Source: JBGCEZ01 sp045106735 (GTDB taxonomy: Bacteria; Planctomycetota; Phycisphaerae; Phycisphaerales; SM1A02). Taken from it: a DNA stretch of 41,054 bases. Location: positions 1 to 41,054 of the forward strand of contig JBGCEZ010000046.1 in the NCBI GenBank assembly GCA_045106735.1, in the 5' to 3' direction. Positions 1-7,815 of the stretch are shown piece by piece. Each line of letters opens with the position of its first letter. Within the stretch, counting starts at the first letter, position 1. The notes beneath the pieces were generated by a model that saw only the letters and a list, made by a program, of their open reading frames with translations, was not told the DNA's origin and searched no databases. The position numbers and the translations under genes were made by a program.

Positions 1-1380
1 GTCGCCAGAGCAGGCCGCCAAGTCAAAGTGCAGCACCACGCCGTTGACGTTCGCGCTCTCGTTCGACTGGGACGACACCGCGGCGGCGATGGTGCGACCA
101 GGGCCCGTGGCCACGCCGCCCACAAAGTCCGCTTCGCCGCCGGCGCCGATGTACACGCTCTCCCAGGTCACGAGACCGTCGGCATCGAGCTGTAGCAATC
201 GCACGTCATTCGGGACGAGGGCTTGAGGACCTCGTTGGGTCGCAATGGCCACGACCCGGCCATCGGCATCCGCCGCCAGTTCGACCAATCGCAGCAAGGT
301 GCCGGGCGCCGTGAGGACCGTCGACTGTTCGACCGTGCCGTCCGGCCCGATACGCTCGACGCGCTGCTCCGATCCACTGAACGCCAGCCAAGCCGAGCCT
401 TCCTGGCCCGGCGCGGTGGCGGCGACCAGGTCAGCGGCGAGGTTGAATCCGCCCCCGTCGTCCGGACGCACGATGTCCCAGAGGATGTTCCCGTCTTGAT
501 CGAGGCGCGCGACCTGCGTCACCAAGATGCCGCCGGTCAGTTCTGGCGTCCCGGCCACGGTGACGGTGCCGTCGGCGTGCGGGGCCAGATGCAGATCGCT
601 GGCCACGAAGTTCGTCTCACCGATGAGCGTGGTTTCCCACACGTCGGCTCCGGCGGGATCGATGCGACGCACGATGTAGCCAGCGTTGTCGCCGATCCGC
701 GTGGTCGTGGACATGAGCAGATCGCCGTCGTCCAAGAACATGAGGTCGCCGATCTGGCCGAAGCCGTCGAACATCCACTCCCGGGCGAATTCGGCGTCGC
801 CTTCGGCGTCCCAGGACTGGAGCCGGACGACGCCGGCTCCGTCCAGGCTCAAGGTGGCCAGGGCCCGGCGTCCGTCTGCCGCCGCCGCGACGTGCACATC
901 GGGAAAGGCGAACTGGCCGCCGCTGGCGATGCGGTCTTCGCGCACCAGCTTGCCGCCGGCGATGTACGTCAGCAGGACCGCGTCGGTCTCGAGCCCGTCG
1001 CGTGCCCATCCGCCGACGAGGATCTCGTCGCCCGTGACGACGATGGTCGAGGCGACAGCGTCTCCATTGGGTCCGGCAAAGCACGACGTCCAAAGCAGTT
1101 CGCCGCCCCCGTCGACCGCCTCGGTGATGATCATGCGGTCGCCGATGGCGGTGGAACGCGAACTGAAGGTGGTGCCATCGGGGCCGATGGCCACGGCGGC
1201 GGCGAAGGCGTCCTCGGGCGATGTGGTCGTCCACCGGGGCGGTCCGGTGTCGCCGCCGGCGGCGATGGCCGAGGCGGGGGCGGCCACGAGGCACGCGGCG
1301 ATGGCCGTGGCCAGGATCGGTGCCGCGTGCGCGGCGCGGGCGGCCGGGCCAGCGGGGATTCGATGGTCGGATCGGTGCAT
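1..1380 (-). CDS. Secreted repeat protein, delta-60/beta-propeller-like (3' end outside window)
   Basis: An uninterrupted leftward frame runs from an ATG at 1380 to the window edge (460 codons, no stop seen), so the C-terminus is missing. The start is supported by a GGAGG seven bases upstream. Residues 1-40 look like a long secretion signal: a basic beginning, then an Ala/Leu/Val core ending around APASAIAA. The rest contains repeated blocks of about 50 residues with phrases such as AVAIGPDGTT, RRIDPAGADVWETTL, RLDQDGNILWDIV and LQLDADGLVTWESV. That pattern fits delta-60 or PQQ-like beta-propeller repeats found in extracellular proteins. No catalytic motif is visible. The specific function is unknown; an exported or surface-exposed propeller protein is the inference. 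The long open frame on the opposite strand (223-1398) is a shadow. Confidence 0.75.
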   Translation of the reverse strand, partial: MHRSDHRIPAGPAARAAHAAPILATAIAACLVAAPASAIAAGGDTGPPRWTTTSPEDAFAAAVAIGPDGTTFSSRSTAIGDRMIITEAVDGGGELLWTSCFAGPNGDAVASTIVVTGDEILVGGWARDGLETDAVLLTYIAGGKLVREDRIASGGQFAFPDVHVAAAADGRRALATLSLDGAGVVRLQSWDAEGDAEFAREWMFDGFGQIGDLMFLDDGDLLMSTTTRIGDNAGYIVRRIDPAGADVWETTLIGETNFVASDLHLAPHADGTVTVAGTPELTGGILVTQVARLDQDGNILWDIVRPDDGGGFNLAADLVAATAPGQEGSAWLAFSGSEQRVERIGPDGTVEQSTVLTAPGTLLRLVELAADADGRVVAIATQRGPQALVPNDVRLLQLDADGLVTWESVYIGAGGEADFVGGVATGPGRTIAAAVSSQSNESANVNGVVLHFDLAACSGD

Positions 1381-1582
1381 GTTCAGTCCTCCAAGTGAAA
1401 AGCGGGAACGAAACGTCGGCGAACCAGCGGATGTCTCGGCTCGAATCAGATCTTGCAACCCTTGGACGACTTTCGCGTCATTCGCCTTCGTCTGGCGCAT
1501 CTTGGGCCTGTGGGGGCGGGATCCGGTGGTGGCCCGACGTTCTGCGCATCGCCGTTCGACATCTGTTCTGGAAGGACCGCCC

Positions 1583-3571
1583 ATGCCGCTGCCGTTGTTC
1601 GCGTCGCCTCGAGTCTCCGCGTGGACATGGCCGTGGAGCCGACGGGTCGGTCGGCCGGGGCTTCGGCCACTGCTGCCGGGGCGGGGCATCGTCGCCGGCT
1701 TGGCGATCGCGCTCGCCGGAGCGACGGGGACGGTCGCGTCCGCGCAGCCCGGTGGCCGCTCGACCATGATCACGAGCGGCGACGCGGGCACCGTCGTCGT
1801 CACCCTCTTTGATCCGGACGTGGCGCTGCTGACCGCCCTCGACCTGCACCCGTCGGATCTGGGCGAGATCGCGGAGATCTTGTCGCTGAGTGAGACGCAG
1901 GCGGCGGTGGTGCTCGGGTACCTGCAGCGGCACGCGGCCGACGTCGAGGGGCTGGGCTTCGAGATTCCGCGGGTTGGCCGGGCCCTCGGCGGGCCGCCGG
2001 TGCCGCCGGGGGAGGATGCCGCGCCGGGCGTGGACCCGATCGACGCCATGGTCGCCGACGCGATGAAGGCGGCAGGCATCGATCCGGCGAGACTGGACAG
2101 CGACCTGGAGATGTCGCTCGGCATCGGCGTCGGCATGAGCATTGACTCCGAGGATCCCAACGCCGAACCGATTCCCAACGTCCAGGTGAGCCTGCGACTC
2201 GGGGCGGCGCCGGGGGTGTCGATCGGCGCCGAAGAGAAGGACGCGCTGGCCGCCATTGCCGAAGAGATCGCTCCCAAGATCGAGGCGATGACGCGCGAGC
2301 GCGCGCTGGAAGACTTTCGCCGCCAGCGAGAAGCTGAAGCCCAAGGGGCGCCACTGAATCCACTGGAAGAACAGAGCATCCACGGCGAGGCCGTGCGGCG
2401 CGTGGTGCGGGCGTACTTGGCGGACCGCGCGGCCATTCGGCGGCGCTTTGATGTAGCTGCGCAAGAGCTGCTGAGCGAAACGCAGGTGGCGGCCTGGCCG
2501 GCGTTCGAGCGGTGGGCCCGGCGGCGGCATACGTTGCCCTGGGGCGAACTGGCGATGGAGTCGGTCGACGTCTTGGAGATGGCTCGGGCGATCATGGACG
2601 AGCGGCCGGATGCGGCGGAAGCACTGGCGGCGCAGTTCGCGGCGCTGGAGTTGGACCTCGACGCGGCGTTGAAGCGGCGCAACGAACACATCAAGCACGT
2701 GGAAATGAAGATCGATGAAGCGTGCGCCGCCGGCGACGCGGATGAGATCGAGCGGTTGGCCCGGCGGTCGGCGCAGCGGCGCATTGCGGTCCGCGATGCG
2801 AACCGGCGCATCACGGACGCGATCACCGCGGCGTGGTCCGGGCTCCCGCCGATGCCGGTGGCCGAGGACGATCCGTGGCGGCCAGCGATGGTGCTGGGCG
2901 ACGGGGCGATCGAGGGGCGAGCGGCGGGGGTGCCGTCGGCCGATGATCGTGCGGCCGACGACGCGTCGGGCGCGGTCGGCCAGGTCGGCGAACGAGACGC
3001 GTCGGGCGCGGCGGGCGATCCGGCGAGTGCCCAGCAGTCGGAGGCTCGCAACGCCGCGATGCTGGCCGCAATGCTGGGCCGGCCGGCGTCGCTTGGCGAT
3101 CAGTTCCACGCGCGGGTGCGGCGGGCCGGGCACGCCCGGGTCTGGGCGGTGACGCCGGCGGTGCGGGCATTTCGGGCGGCGGCCGAGTTCGATCTGGCCC
3201 CCGAGATCCAGGCGGCGGCGGCGGTCTTGGAGGCGGACTACCGGCGCGAGCACGCGACGGCGAGCCAGCGCATCGAGGCCGTGGTCGCCCGCTGGGACGC
3301 CGATCGTCCCGGCCAGGAGGTGGCTGGCGTGGTTGAGGCGCTGACCGGTGAAGATCAGCGGGCCGACATTGCCCGGCTGGGGCCGTCGGTGGCCGAGTCG
3401 CTGGAGCGGCGACTCGAGATCGATCGCCGGGCGATCCGGAGCCTGTACGGATTGCTGCCGGCCCACGTGGTCGCCGAGCTGCCGGAGCTTCCTGAGGTGG
3501 AGGAGCTGGGTCCGGTTGAGATTCGGATCGGCGACGAGTTTGGCCGGGGCGGTGAGGACGGCGGATTCTGA
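1583..3571 (+). CDS. Hypothetical exported helical protein
   Basis: I do not recognise the family. The start is the ATG at 1583, which has GGAAGG about eight bases upstream, giving 662 residues. Upstream in-frame codons exist but lack a ribosome site and overlap the divergent gene. Residues 1-58 form a long twin-basic signal-like segment (SRRVGRPG..., then GIVAGLAIALAGATGTVASA) with probable cleavage after ASA, so export is likely. The mature part is Ala/Glu/Arg-rich and predicted helical by eye, with LSLSETQAAVVLGYL and LLSETQVAAW as recurring segments. A low-complexity Ala/Asp/Gly stretch lies around residues 445-490. No cysteine pairs, membrane anchor or enzyme motif is visible. It may be a periplasmic Phycisphaerae-specific protein. 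Confidence 0.75.
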   Translation: MPLPLFASPRVSAWTWPWSRRVGRPGLRPLLPGRGIVAGLAIALAGATGTVASAQPGGRSTMITSGDAGTVVVTLFDPDVALLTALDLHPSDLGEIAEILSLSETQAAVVLGYLQRHAADVEGLGFEIPRVGRALGGPPVPPGEDAAPGVDPIDAMVADAMKAAGIDPARLDSDLEMSLGIGVGMSIDSEDPNAEPIPNVQVSLRLGAAPGVSIGAEEKDALAAIAEEIAPKIEAMTRERALEDFRRQREAEAQGAPLNPLEEQSIHGEAVRRVVRAYLADRAAIRRRFDVAAQELLSETQVAAWPAFERWARRRHTLPWGELAMESVDVLEMARAIMDERPDAAEALAAQFAALELDLDAALKRRNEHIKHVEMKIDEACAAGDADEIERLARRSAQRRIAVRDANRRITDAITAAWSGLPPMPVAEDDPWRPAMVLGDGAIEGRAAGVPSADDRAADDASGAVGQVGERDASGAAGDPASAQQSEARNAAMLAAMLGRPASLGDQFHARVRRAGHARVWAVTPAVRAFRAAAEFDLAPEIQAAAAVLEADYRREHATASQRIEAVVARWDADRPGQEVAGVVEALTGEDQRADIARLGPSVAESLERRLEIDRRAIRSLYGLLPAHVVAELPELPEVEELGPVEIRIGDEFGRGGEDGGF

Positions 3572-3699
3572 GTGGTTGGCGGCCGGGCGAGTGCCGCTCC
3601 GTTCGTGCCTGTGGGGGGGCAGAATCGCGTTTGCGGGGCAGCGCCCGGCCTCTCGGAAGACGATCGGCCACCAAGTCGGATTCTGGATCGCCCCAGGCT

Positions 3700-3728
3700 T
3701 TGCAGAGGCACCCGGGCGGCGATACACT
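3700..3728 (+). promoter_or_regulatory. Sigma70-type promoter of tRNA-Tyr
   Basis: TTGCAG (3700-3705) and TACACT (3723-3728) are separated by exactly 17 bases. The predicted transcription start near 3735 lies about eight bases before the mature tRNA-Tyr, as expected for a tRNA promoter. It probably also serves the downstream tRNA-Pro. Confidence 0.6.
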
Positions 3729-3742
3729 TCCGGGCTCGATTC

Positions 3743-3825
3743 GGGCGGATGCCAGAGCGGCCAAATGGGGCGGGCTGTAAACCCGCTGGCGTATGCCTAC
3801 ACAGGTTCGAATCCTGTTCCGCCCA
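3743..3825 (+). tRNA. tRNA-Tyr (anticodon GTA)
   Basis: The 7-bp acceptor stem GGGCGGA/TCCGCCC (3743-3749 with 3818-3824) closes an 83-base class II tRNA. The anticodon stem GCGGG/CCCGC encloses loop CTGTAAA with anticodon GTA at 3777-3779. A long variable arm (around TGGCGTATGCCTA) is typical of bacterial tRNA-Tyr. The T arm is ACAGG-TTCGAAT-CCTGT. The discriminator base is A3825. CCA is not encoded, since CTT follows. Confidence 0.95.
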
Positions 3826-3895
3826 CTTCCGAGTCGTCTGTGATGCCCCGTCACGGCCGACTTTCCGAGTCCTTGACTCGATTCCGGGGCACCCC

Positions 3896-3969
<74 letters not shown>

Positions 3970-3974
3970 CTTCA

Positions 3975-4010
3975 TGGCAACGTGCCTGGCTGACGCCAGG
4001 CACGTTGTCA
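3975..4010. terminator. Hairpin between tRNA-Pro and convergent VOC gene
   Basis: A perfect 13-bp stem (CAACGTGCCTGGC pairing with GCCAGGCACGTTG) encloses loop TGAC. Three further pairs, one a G-U, extend it to 3975-4010. It begins a few bases after tRNA-Pro and lies beyond the stop of the leftward VOC gene, so it could end transcription from both sides. No clear T-run follows on either strand, so efficiency is uncertain. Confidence 0.6.
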
Positions 4011-4063
4011 TTCCGTCGTGGCCGCGTCCGGCCCAGAGGCCGGCCGCTGGCGTCGGGCCGGGA

Positions 4064-4570
4064 TCAGTTCTGCCAGAGCCCGTGTTCGATTCCGCCGAGC
4101 AAGTAGATCGAGAACGTGCCCTGGCCGGGAATCTCCGTGGGGGGCAGGGCGACCTGGCCGCCGGCGGACCTCGCCGCTTCGACGGCCGCCTCGATGTCAT
4201 CCACAAGCAGGTACGGTCGCACGACTGGCTTCTCCGTCGGGCGCATCGGGGCGCGAACCCCGATCCGTCCCCCGTCCTTGAGCGTAGCGGTGCGGGCGTT
4301 GCCGAGTGTCGCGATCGGTTCGCTGAAGACGACGTTCTGGGATGCGGCCAGGGCCTTGCACGTGTCGGCGACGGCAGGTGTGACGATCTCGAGGTACTGC
4401 ACGCGCACGGCTTTCACTTCAACCTCCGACTCGGACTCAGTGTGGGTCAGGGGCGTGGAGCCAGGCGGCGTCTGCTCTTGCTCGCCCGTCGACGGTTGGC
4501 TCATCGCCACGGCAACGAGAACCAGTGGGGCGAGGCACAGGATGCTGGAACGAATGATGGTCGGAGTCAT
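4064..4570 (-). CDS. Exported VOC-superfamily (glyoxalase-fold) protein
   Basis: The product is 168 residues from the ATG at 4570. Residues 1-24 are a convincing signal peptide (IIRSSILCLAPLVLVAVAMS), which is unusual for this normally cytoplasmic family. After a Glu/Thr/Ser-rich spacer, residues 55-168 carry one VOC beta-alpha-beta-beta-beta unit with the conserved phrases RVQYLEIVTPAV, ATLKDGGRIGVRAPMRP, VRPYLLVDDIEAAVEAA and GTFSIYLLGGIEHGLW. VOC proteins bind divalent metals and act as lyases, epimerases, dioxygenases or resistance proteins. The substrate cannot be read here. The start overlaps the stop of the upstream VOC gene by ATGA, so the two are translationally coupled under the ArsR gene. 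Confidence 0.85.
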   Translation of the reverse strand: MTPTIIRSSILCLAPLVLVAVAMSQPSTGEQEQTPPGSTPLTHTESESEVEVKAVRVQYLEIVTPAVADTCKALAASQNVVFSEPIATLGNARTATLKDGGRIGVRAPMRPTEKPVVRPYLLVDDIEAAVEAARSAGGQVALPPTEIPGQGTFSIYLLGGIEHGLWQN

Positions 4571-4962
4571 GATGCAGTCATTCCCTGGGTGATCTGAATG
4601 AGGTTTCCACAGGTGTCGTCAAGAACCGCCGTGGTCACGGTGCCGTAGTCGACGGGCGGCTGGGTGAAGCGCACGCCGAGAGATTCGAGTCGTTCGTGCT
4701 CGGCGACGATGTCCGTCACCTCGAACGAGGTGAAGGGAATGCCGTCCTCGACCATGGCGGCCTTGAACGGCTTGGCCGCCGGATGGCCGTCGGGTTCCAG
4801 GGACAGCTCGGGCCCGTCAGGATCCTCGGGCGAGACCATGGTCAGCCAGCGGTGCTCGCCCATCGGGATGTCGTGCTTCACCGTGAATCCGAGCGTCTCG
4901 GTGTAGAAGTGGTGCGCCTTGGCTTGGTCGTCGACCATGATCCCCACGATGTTGATTCTCAT
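4567..4962 (-). CDS. VOC-superfamily protein (glyoxalase/extradiol-dioxygenase-like)
   Basis: This is a cytoplasmic 131-residue single-domain VOC protein starting MRINIVGIMVDDQAKAHHFY. Family features include the opening beta strand and helix (DDQAKAHHFYTETLGFTVK), the central GEHRWLTMVSPED block, FTSFEVTDIVAEHERL, and the closing strand VLDDTCGNLIQITQ. The start overlaps the ArsR stop by ATGA (4959-4962), and an AGGC/CAGGA-type ribosome site lies upstream. ArsR-VOC pairs are common in bacteria and usually control small-molecule detoxification or antibiotic-binding proteins. Which molecule is bound here is unknown. Confidence 0.88.
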   Translation of the reverse strand: MRINIVGIMVDDQAKAHHFYTETLGFTVKHDIPMGEHRWLTMVSPEDPDGPELSLEPDGHPAAKPFKAAMVEDGIPFTSFEVTDIVAEHERLESLGVRFTQPPVDYGTVTTAVLDDTCGNLIQITQGMTAS

Positions 4963-5255
4963 GTGTCCTGGCCTCCAGGCTGACGCGCTGGCCAACGTTC
5001 GATGATCGCCCGGAGCGGCTCGCCGTCGTACCAGTGGAACTTGTAGCGACCCTCTCGTTTCACGGTCACCAGACCGGCGGCCTCGAGGACCTCGAGGTGC
5101 TGGGAGATCGCCTGACGTGATGAGCCGATGTCGTGCTTCATGATCAATCGCCCGCAGAGCTCGAAGAGCGACTGGCCGTCTCGGTCCACCAGTTCGTCCA
5201 GGATCGCCCGGCGGGTTGGATCGGCGATGGCTCGGTACAGGTCGTCTGTGGGCAC
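4959..5255 (-). CDS. ArsR/SmtB-family winged-helix repressor
   Basis: The product is a 98-residue DNA-binding regulator. It starts PTDDLYRAIADPTRRAILDE, the classic first helix of this family, then has LFELCGRLIM and the recognition segment SSRQAISQHLEVLEAAGLV, followed by the wing VKREGRYKFHWY. No metal-binding ELCVCDL cysteine motif is present, so it resembles the metal-independent subgroup found next to VOC and SRPBCC genes. I prefer the GTG at 5255 because a near-consensus promoter places the transcript start on or next to that codon (a leaderless message). An in-frame ATG at 5285 lies inside the -35 element and would add MQAATCLCSG. It heads a coupled operon with both VOC genes. Confidence 0.85.
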   Translation of the reverse strand: MPTDDLYRAIADPTRRAILDELVDRDGQSLFELCGRLIMKHDIGSSRQAISQHLEVLEAAGLVTVKREGRYKFHWYDGEPLRAIIERWPARQPGGQDT

Positions 5256-5260
5256 TCCCG

Positions 5261-5290
5261 AGCATAGGCAAGTGGCAGCTTGCATGTCAA
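5261..5290 (-). promoter_or_regulatory. Promoter of ArsR-VOC-VOC operon with embedded inverted repeat
   Basis: On the minus strand, TTGACA (5290-5285) and TATGCT (5266-5261) are separated by 18 bases. The spacer contains a perfect inverted repeat, GCAAG-N6-CTTGC (5268-5283), well placed for an autorepressing dimeric ArsR protein. The expected transcription start is about 5255-5254, coinciding with the GTG start of the regulator. Confidence 0.6.
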
Positions 5291-5385
5291 GCCGGCCTCG
5301 GTGTGCGTCCTGTCGAGGCGTGCGGACCAAGGGTTGTTCTTGCCCTGTCGACGCGTCGGCCGCGGCCATGTCTCCTATGCTTTTC

Positions 5386-5391
5386 GGGAGG
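5386..5391 (+). promoter_or_regulatory. Ribosome binding site fixing the DoxX-like start
   Basis: GGGAGG lies eight bases before the ATG at 5400. An earlier ATG at 5392 encodes only three codons (M-T-A-stop), so the site supports 5400. A TATGCT at 5376-5381 could be the -10 element of this divergent gene, though no good -35 is seen. Confidence 0.55.
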
Positions 5392-5399
5392 ATGACCGC

Positions 5400-5864
5400 A
5401 TGACGCTCCGGACGATTGATGCGCGGATCAGCGCGTTCATGCAGCGTGTGGGCCACGGCGCACTCCGCTATTCGCTCGCCGTGATCTTCATGTGGTTCGG
5501 CATCCTCAAGCCGATTGGGCTCTCGCCGGCCGAACCGCTGGTGCTGCTCACTGTTGACTGGATGCCCGTATTCGCGCCGGAGACATGGCTCGCGATCATC
5601 GGCGGCTGGGAGGTCGTCATCGGCGTGCTGTTTCTGTTTCGATCGACGTTGCGCTTCGCGATCGGTCTGCTCGCTCTGCAGATGGTCGGGACGTTCATGC
5701 CGCTGGTGATGCTGCCGGAGATCACGTTCCAGGAGGGCCGCGTGCCGTACGGACTGACGATGGAAGGCCAGTACATCGTGAAGAACCTGCTCATCATCTC
5801 GGCGGCGATGGTCATCGGCGGCACGGTCCGGCCGTCGGCCGTCGGTTCGACGTCAACCGAGTGA
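5400..5864 (+). CDS. DoxX/YkgB-like four-helix membrane protein
   Basis: The product is 154 residues with four hydrophobic helices: YSLAVIFMWFGILKPIGL, the segment around WLAIIGGWEVVIGVLFLF, LRFAIGLLALQMVGTFMPLVM, and IVKNLLIISAAMVIGG. The FMWFG.LK motif in helix 1, the GWEVVIGVL helix and the final LKN/KNLLIISAAMVI block match the DoxX/DUF417 group (E. coli YkgB/RclC type). Members sit in the inner membrane and are tied to redox or electrophile stress; the exact activity is unknown. It is divergent from the ArsR-VOC operon and may be controlled from the same intergenic region. Confidence 0.8.
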   Translation: MTLRTIDARISAFMQRVGHGALRYSLAVIFMWFGILKPIGLSPAEPLVLLTVDWMPVFAPETWLAIIGGWEVVIGVLFLFRSTLRFAIGLLALQMVGTFMPLVMLPEITFQEGRVPYGLTMEGQYIVKNLLIISAAMVIGGTVRPSAVGSTSTE

Positions 5865-5896
5865 TGGTCGTGCGACGTCGGGGCGGCATCGGAGAC

Positions 5897-5930
5897 GGTC
5901 ACCGTTGCCGTGCGTCAACTGCCGGTGACC
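5897..5930. terminator. Possible bidirectional terminator hairpin
   Basis: A perfect 8-bp stem, GGTCACCG (5897-5904) with CGGTGACC (5923-5930), is extended by TTG/CAA pairing inside the loop. It sits between the convergent DoxX-like and VOC/epimerase genes and includes the stop codon of the latter. There is no T-run, so the call is tentative. Confidence 0.35.
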
Positions 5931-6454
5931 AGCGACTTGATTGACACGTCCCGTCCTTCGAGGGACATGCGTGCCGGGCCGCCGCGAATCTCCAGTCGTT
6001 CCGTCATGGCCGTGCATTCGGGGGCCACGGGGATCTGAATGGCACTCGTGAGATCGGGGCCCGTGAGTGGATCCGGATTCGTCACGACCTCAAGCAGGAT
6101 CGGGATCCCGGGCCGCGCGAACCATGCCGTGGCCGACCGCGGATGCGTCTTCAGGCTGATCGGGTGCAGCAGCCAGCCGGGATGCGCGTCGATGAAGGTG
6201 TCGATGTCCGCGACGCGGTACGCGATGTGATGCAGCCCCGGACCCCGCTTGGCCATCGCCCGGGCGTACGGGCCGGATGCGCCCATCGGCTGCAAGAGCA
6301 GCAGGCGGCCGCCGGTTCCGGGCGCGCCGATGTACATCTCGCGCGTTCCTTCGCTCGGAAACTCCTCGACCGGGCCACGTTCGGCGCGGAGTGATCCGAG
6401 TGCGGCGGCGGCAGCTTCGATGGACGGGACGAGCAGCGCGACGTGGTCAAGCAT
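5915..6454 (-). CDS. VOC-family protein, methylmalonyl-CoA-epimerase-like
   Basis: The product is 179 residues beginning MLDHVALLVPSIEAAAAAL. The first unit resembles methylmalonyl-CoA epimerase: a DHVAL metal-ligand opening, RGPVEEFPSEGTREMYIG, LLLLQPMG and the second-unit opening GPGLHHIAYRVADIDTFID, which supplies the second metal-binding histidine. The C-terminal 60 residues (PDLTSAIQIPVAPECTAM onward) extend beyond a typical epimerase, so a related VOC enzyme is possible. No methylmalonyl-CoA mutase gene is in the window to support the pathway. The start is uncertain, since no strong ribosome site precedes 6454. Confidence 0.75.
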   Translation of the reverse strand: MLDHVALLVPSIEAAAAALGSLRAERGPVEEFPSEGTREMYIGAPGTGGRLLLLQPMGASGPYARAMAKRGPGLHHIAYRVADIDTFIDAHPGWLLHPISLKTHPRSATAWFARPGIPILLEVVTNPDPLTGPDLTSAIQIPVAPECTAMTERLEIRGGPARMSLEGRDVSIKSLVTGS

Positions 6455-6587
6455 GTCGCCATGGTACGTGGCCGTCAACGCGCCGCAGGGGCGTGGCGGA
6501 TTGATCATGGCCGCATCGATCTGGCCACCTGGCTCGTGGTCGGCCGGAGCCGCAGTTGGCATCCCGCGGGGGCCAACGATGCGGCGC

Positions 6588-7634
6588 TCAACGCGCCTTG
6601 CGTCGCCGCTTCTTGTCGGCCAGCGCCGACTTGATCATGCGTCCGGTCTTGCGATCCGATGCCCGTCGATCGGCCGCCCGCCGCGCCTTGGCCGCTTGTT
6701 CGTCGCGCAGCCGTTCGAAATTTGCGAATCGCCGGGGATCCAGGTCGCCGGCATCAATCGCGGCCTGGATCGCGCAGCCCTTGTCCCCCTGGTGCGAGCA
6801 GTCATTGAACTGGCACTGGGTGGCCAATTCCAGGATGTCGTCGAAGACATCGGCCAGCCCGTCTTCACAGTCGGGCAGCTGGATCTCGCGCACCCCGGGA
6901 TTGTCGACGATGACGCCGCCGTCGGGAAGCTGGAGCAGCGAACGCCACGTGGTGGTGTGGCGGCCCTTGGCGTCGTTCTCGCGGATCTCGCCGACGGCCA
7001 GCTCGCCAGCCCCGAGCGTCGTGGCCAGGGTTGATTTGCCGACGCCGGACGAGCCGAGCAAGGCCACGGACTGCCCCGGGCCGCACCAGCGCCGGAGCGG
7101 TTGGATCTGCTCGGCTTCGCGGACGTCGGCCGTCAGGACCTCGACGCCGGCGTGGAGGGACTCGACCTGCGATCGCAGGCTGGCGGCGTCGTCGTGCAAG
7201 TCGGCCTTGGCCAAGATCACGATGGGACGGATGTCCGCCTGAACCGCGAGGGCGAGGTACCGCTCGAGCCGTGAGAGATTGAACTCGTCATTGCACGAAC
7301 TCACGATGAAGGCGGTGTCGATGTTGGTGGCGACGATCTGCGGCTCGATGCCGTCGCCGGCAGCCTGGCGATACAGAATCGTGCGCCGTTCGAATCGGAG
7401 GCGGGCCCGTTGGTCGCTGGCCTCCAGTTGCACCCAGTCGCCGACCGACACGCGCCCCGCGGCGTCGGCATTCTGGACCGGGACGCGGAACTCGCCTTCC
7501 AGGCCAAAGAGCACGACCTGCGTGCCGTGGTGCGAGGACACCCGGGCCACGATCGAGGACGCGGGATCTTGACCGACGATCTGGTCGGCGAAGAACGCGT
7601 TCCATCCGATCGAGCGGAGTCCGTCGTACACCAT
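6588..7634 (-). CDS. rsgA: Ribosome small-subunit-dependent GTPase RsgA
   Basis: The product is 348 residues. It contains an N-terminal OB-fold (GVSSHHG-type start ARVSSHHGTQVVLFGLEGEF, then VGDWVQLE), followed by the circularly permuted GTPase order characteristic of RsgA/YjeQ: G4 ILAKADL, then G1 GSSGVGKST, then G3 DNPGVRE. NIDTAFIVSSCNDEFNLSRLERYL is the usual segment before G4. The C-terminal zinc knuckle CQFNDCSHQGDKGC is intact. RsgA binds the 30S subunit late in assembly and is a checkpoint for the decoding centre. The C-terminus ends in a basic tail (KKRRRKAR). G4 has AKAD rather than NKxD, a conservative departure. Confidence 0.95.
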   Translation of the reverse strand: MVYDGLRSIGWNAFFADQIVGQDPASSIVARVSSHHGTQVVLFGLEGEFRVPVQNADAAGRVSVGDWVQLEASDQRARLRFERRTILYRQAAGDGIEPQIVATNIDTAFIVSSCNDEFNLSRLERYLALAVQADIRPIVILAKADLHDDAASLRSQVESLHAGVEVLTADVREAEQIQPLRRWCGPGQSVALLGSSGVGKSTLATTLGAGELAVGEIRENDAKGRHTTTWRSLLQLPDGGVIVDNPGVREIQLPDCEDGLADVFDDILELATQCQFNDCSHQGDKGCAIQAAIDAGDLDPRRFANFERLRDEQAAKARRAADRRASDRKTGRMIKSALADKKRRRKAR

Positions 7635-7815
7635 GCTGGCAGGCTCCGCGGGGGCGGCGAGTGGATCGGGGCGAGTGGCGAGTGGGCGCGGGCACCGGAA
7701 GATGTGCGCCGCGACCAGACGGACGATACCCGCATGCCAGCCCCGGGCCAATGTTGCACGTCATGTCCCGCGGCCGCCCCCGGACCCCCCGTGGCCCCCG
7801 GGCGGCTCTCATGGC

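Noticed and set aside
223..1398. Long rightward open frame opposite the first gene
   Set aside because: The leftward frame has a signal peptide, a good ribosome site and propeller-like repeats. The rightward product is Gly/Arg/Asp-rich without recognisable motifs.
1478..3727. 750-codon leftward frame opposite the exported helical protein
   Set aside because: Its product is Arg/His/Pro-rich and it crosses the region before tRNA-Tyr. This is typical of antisense frames in G+C-rich DNA with G/C third positions.
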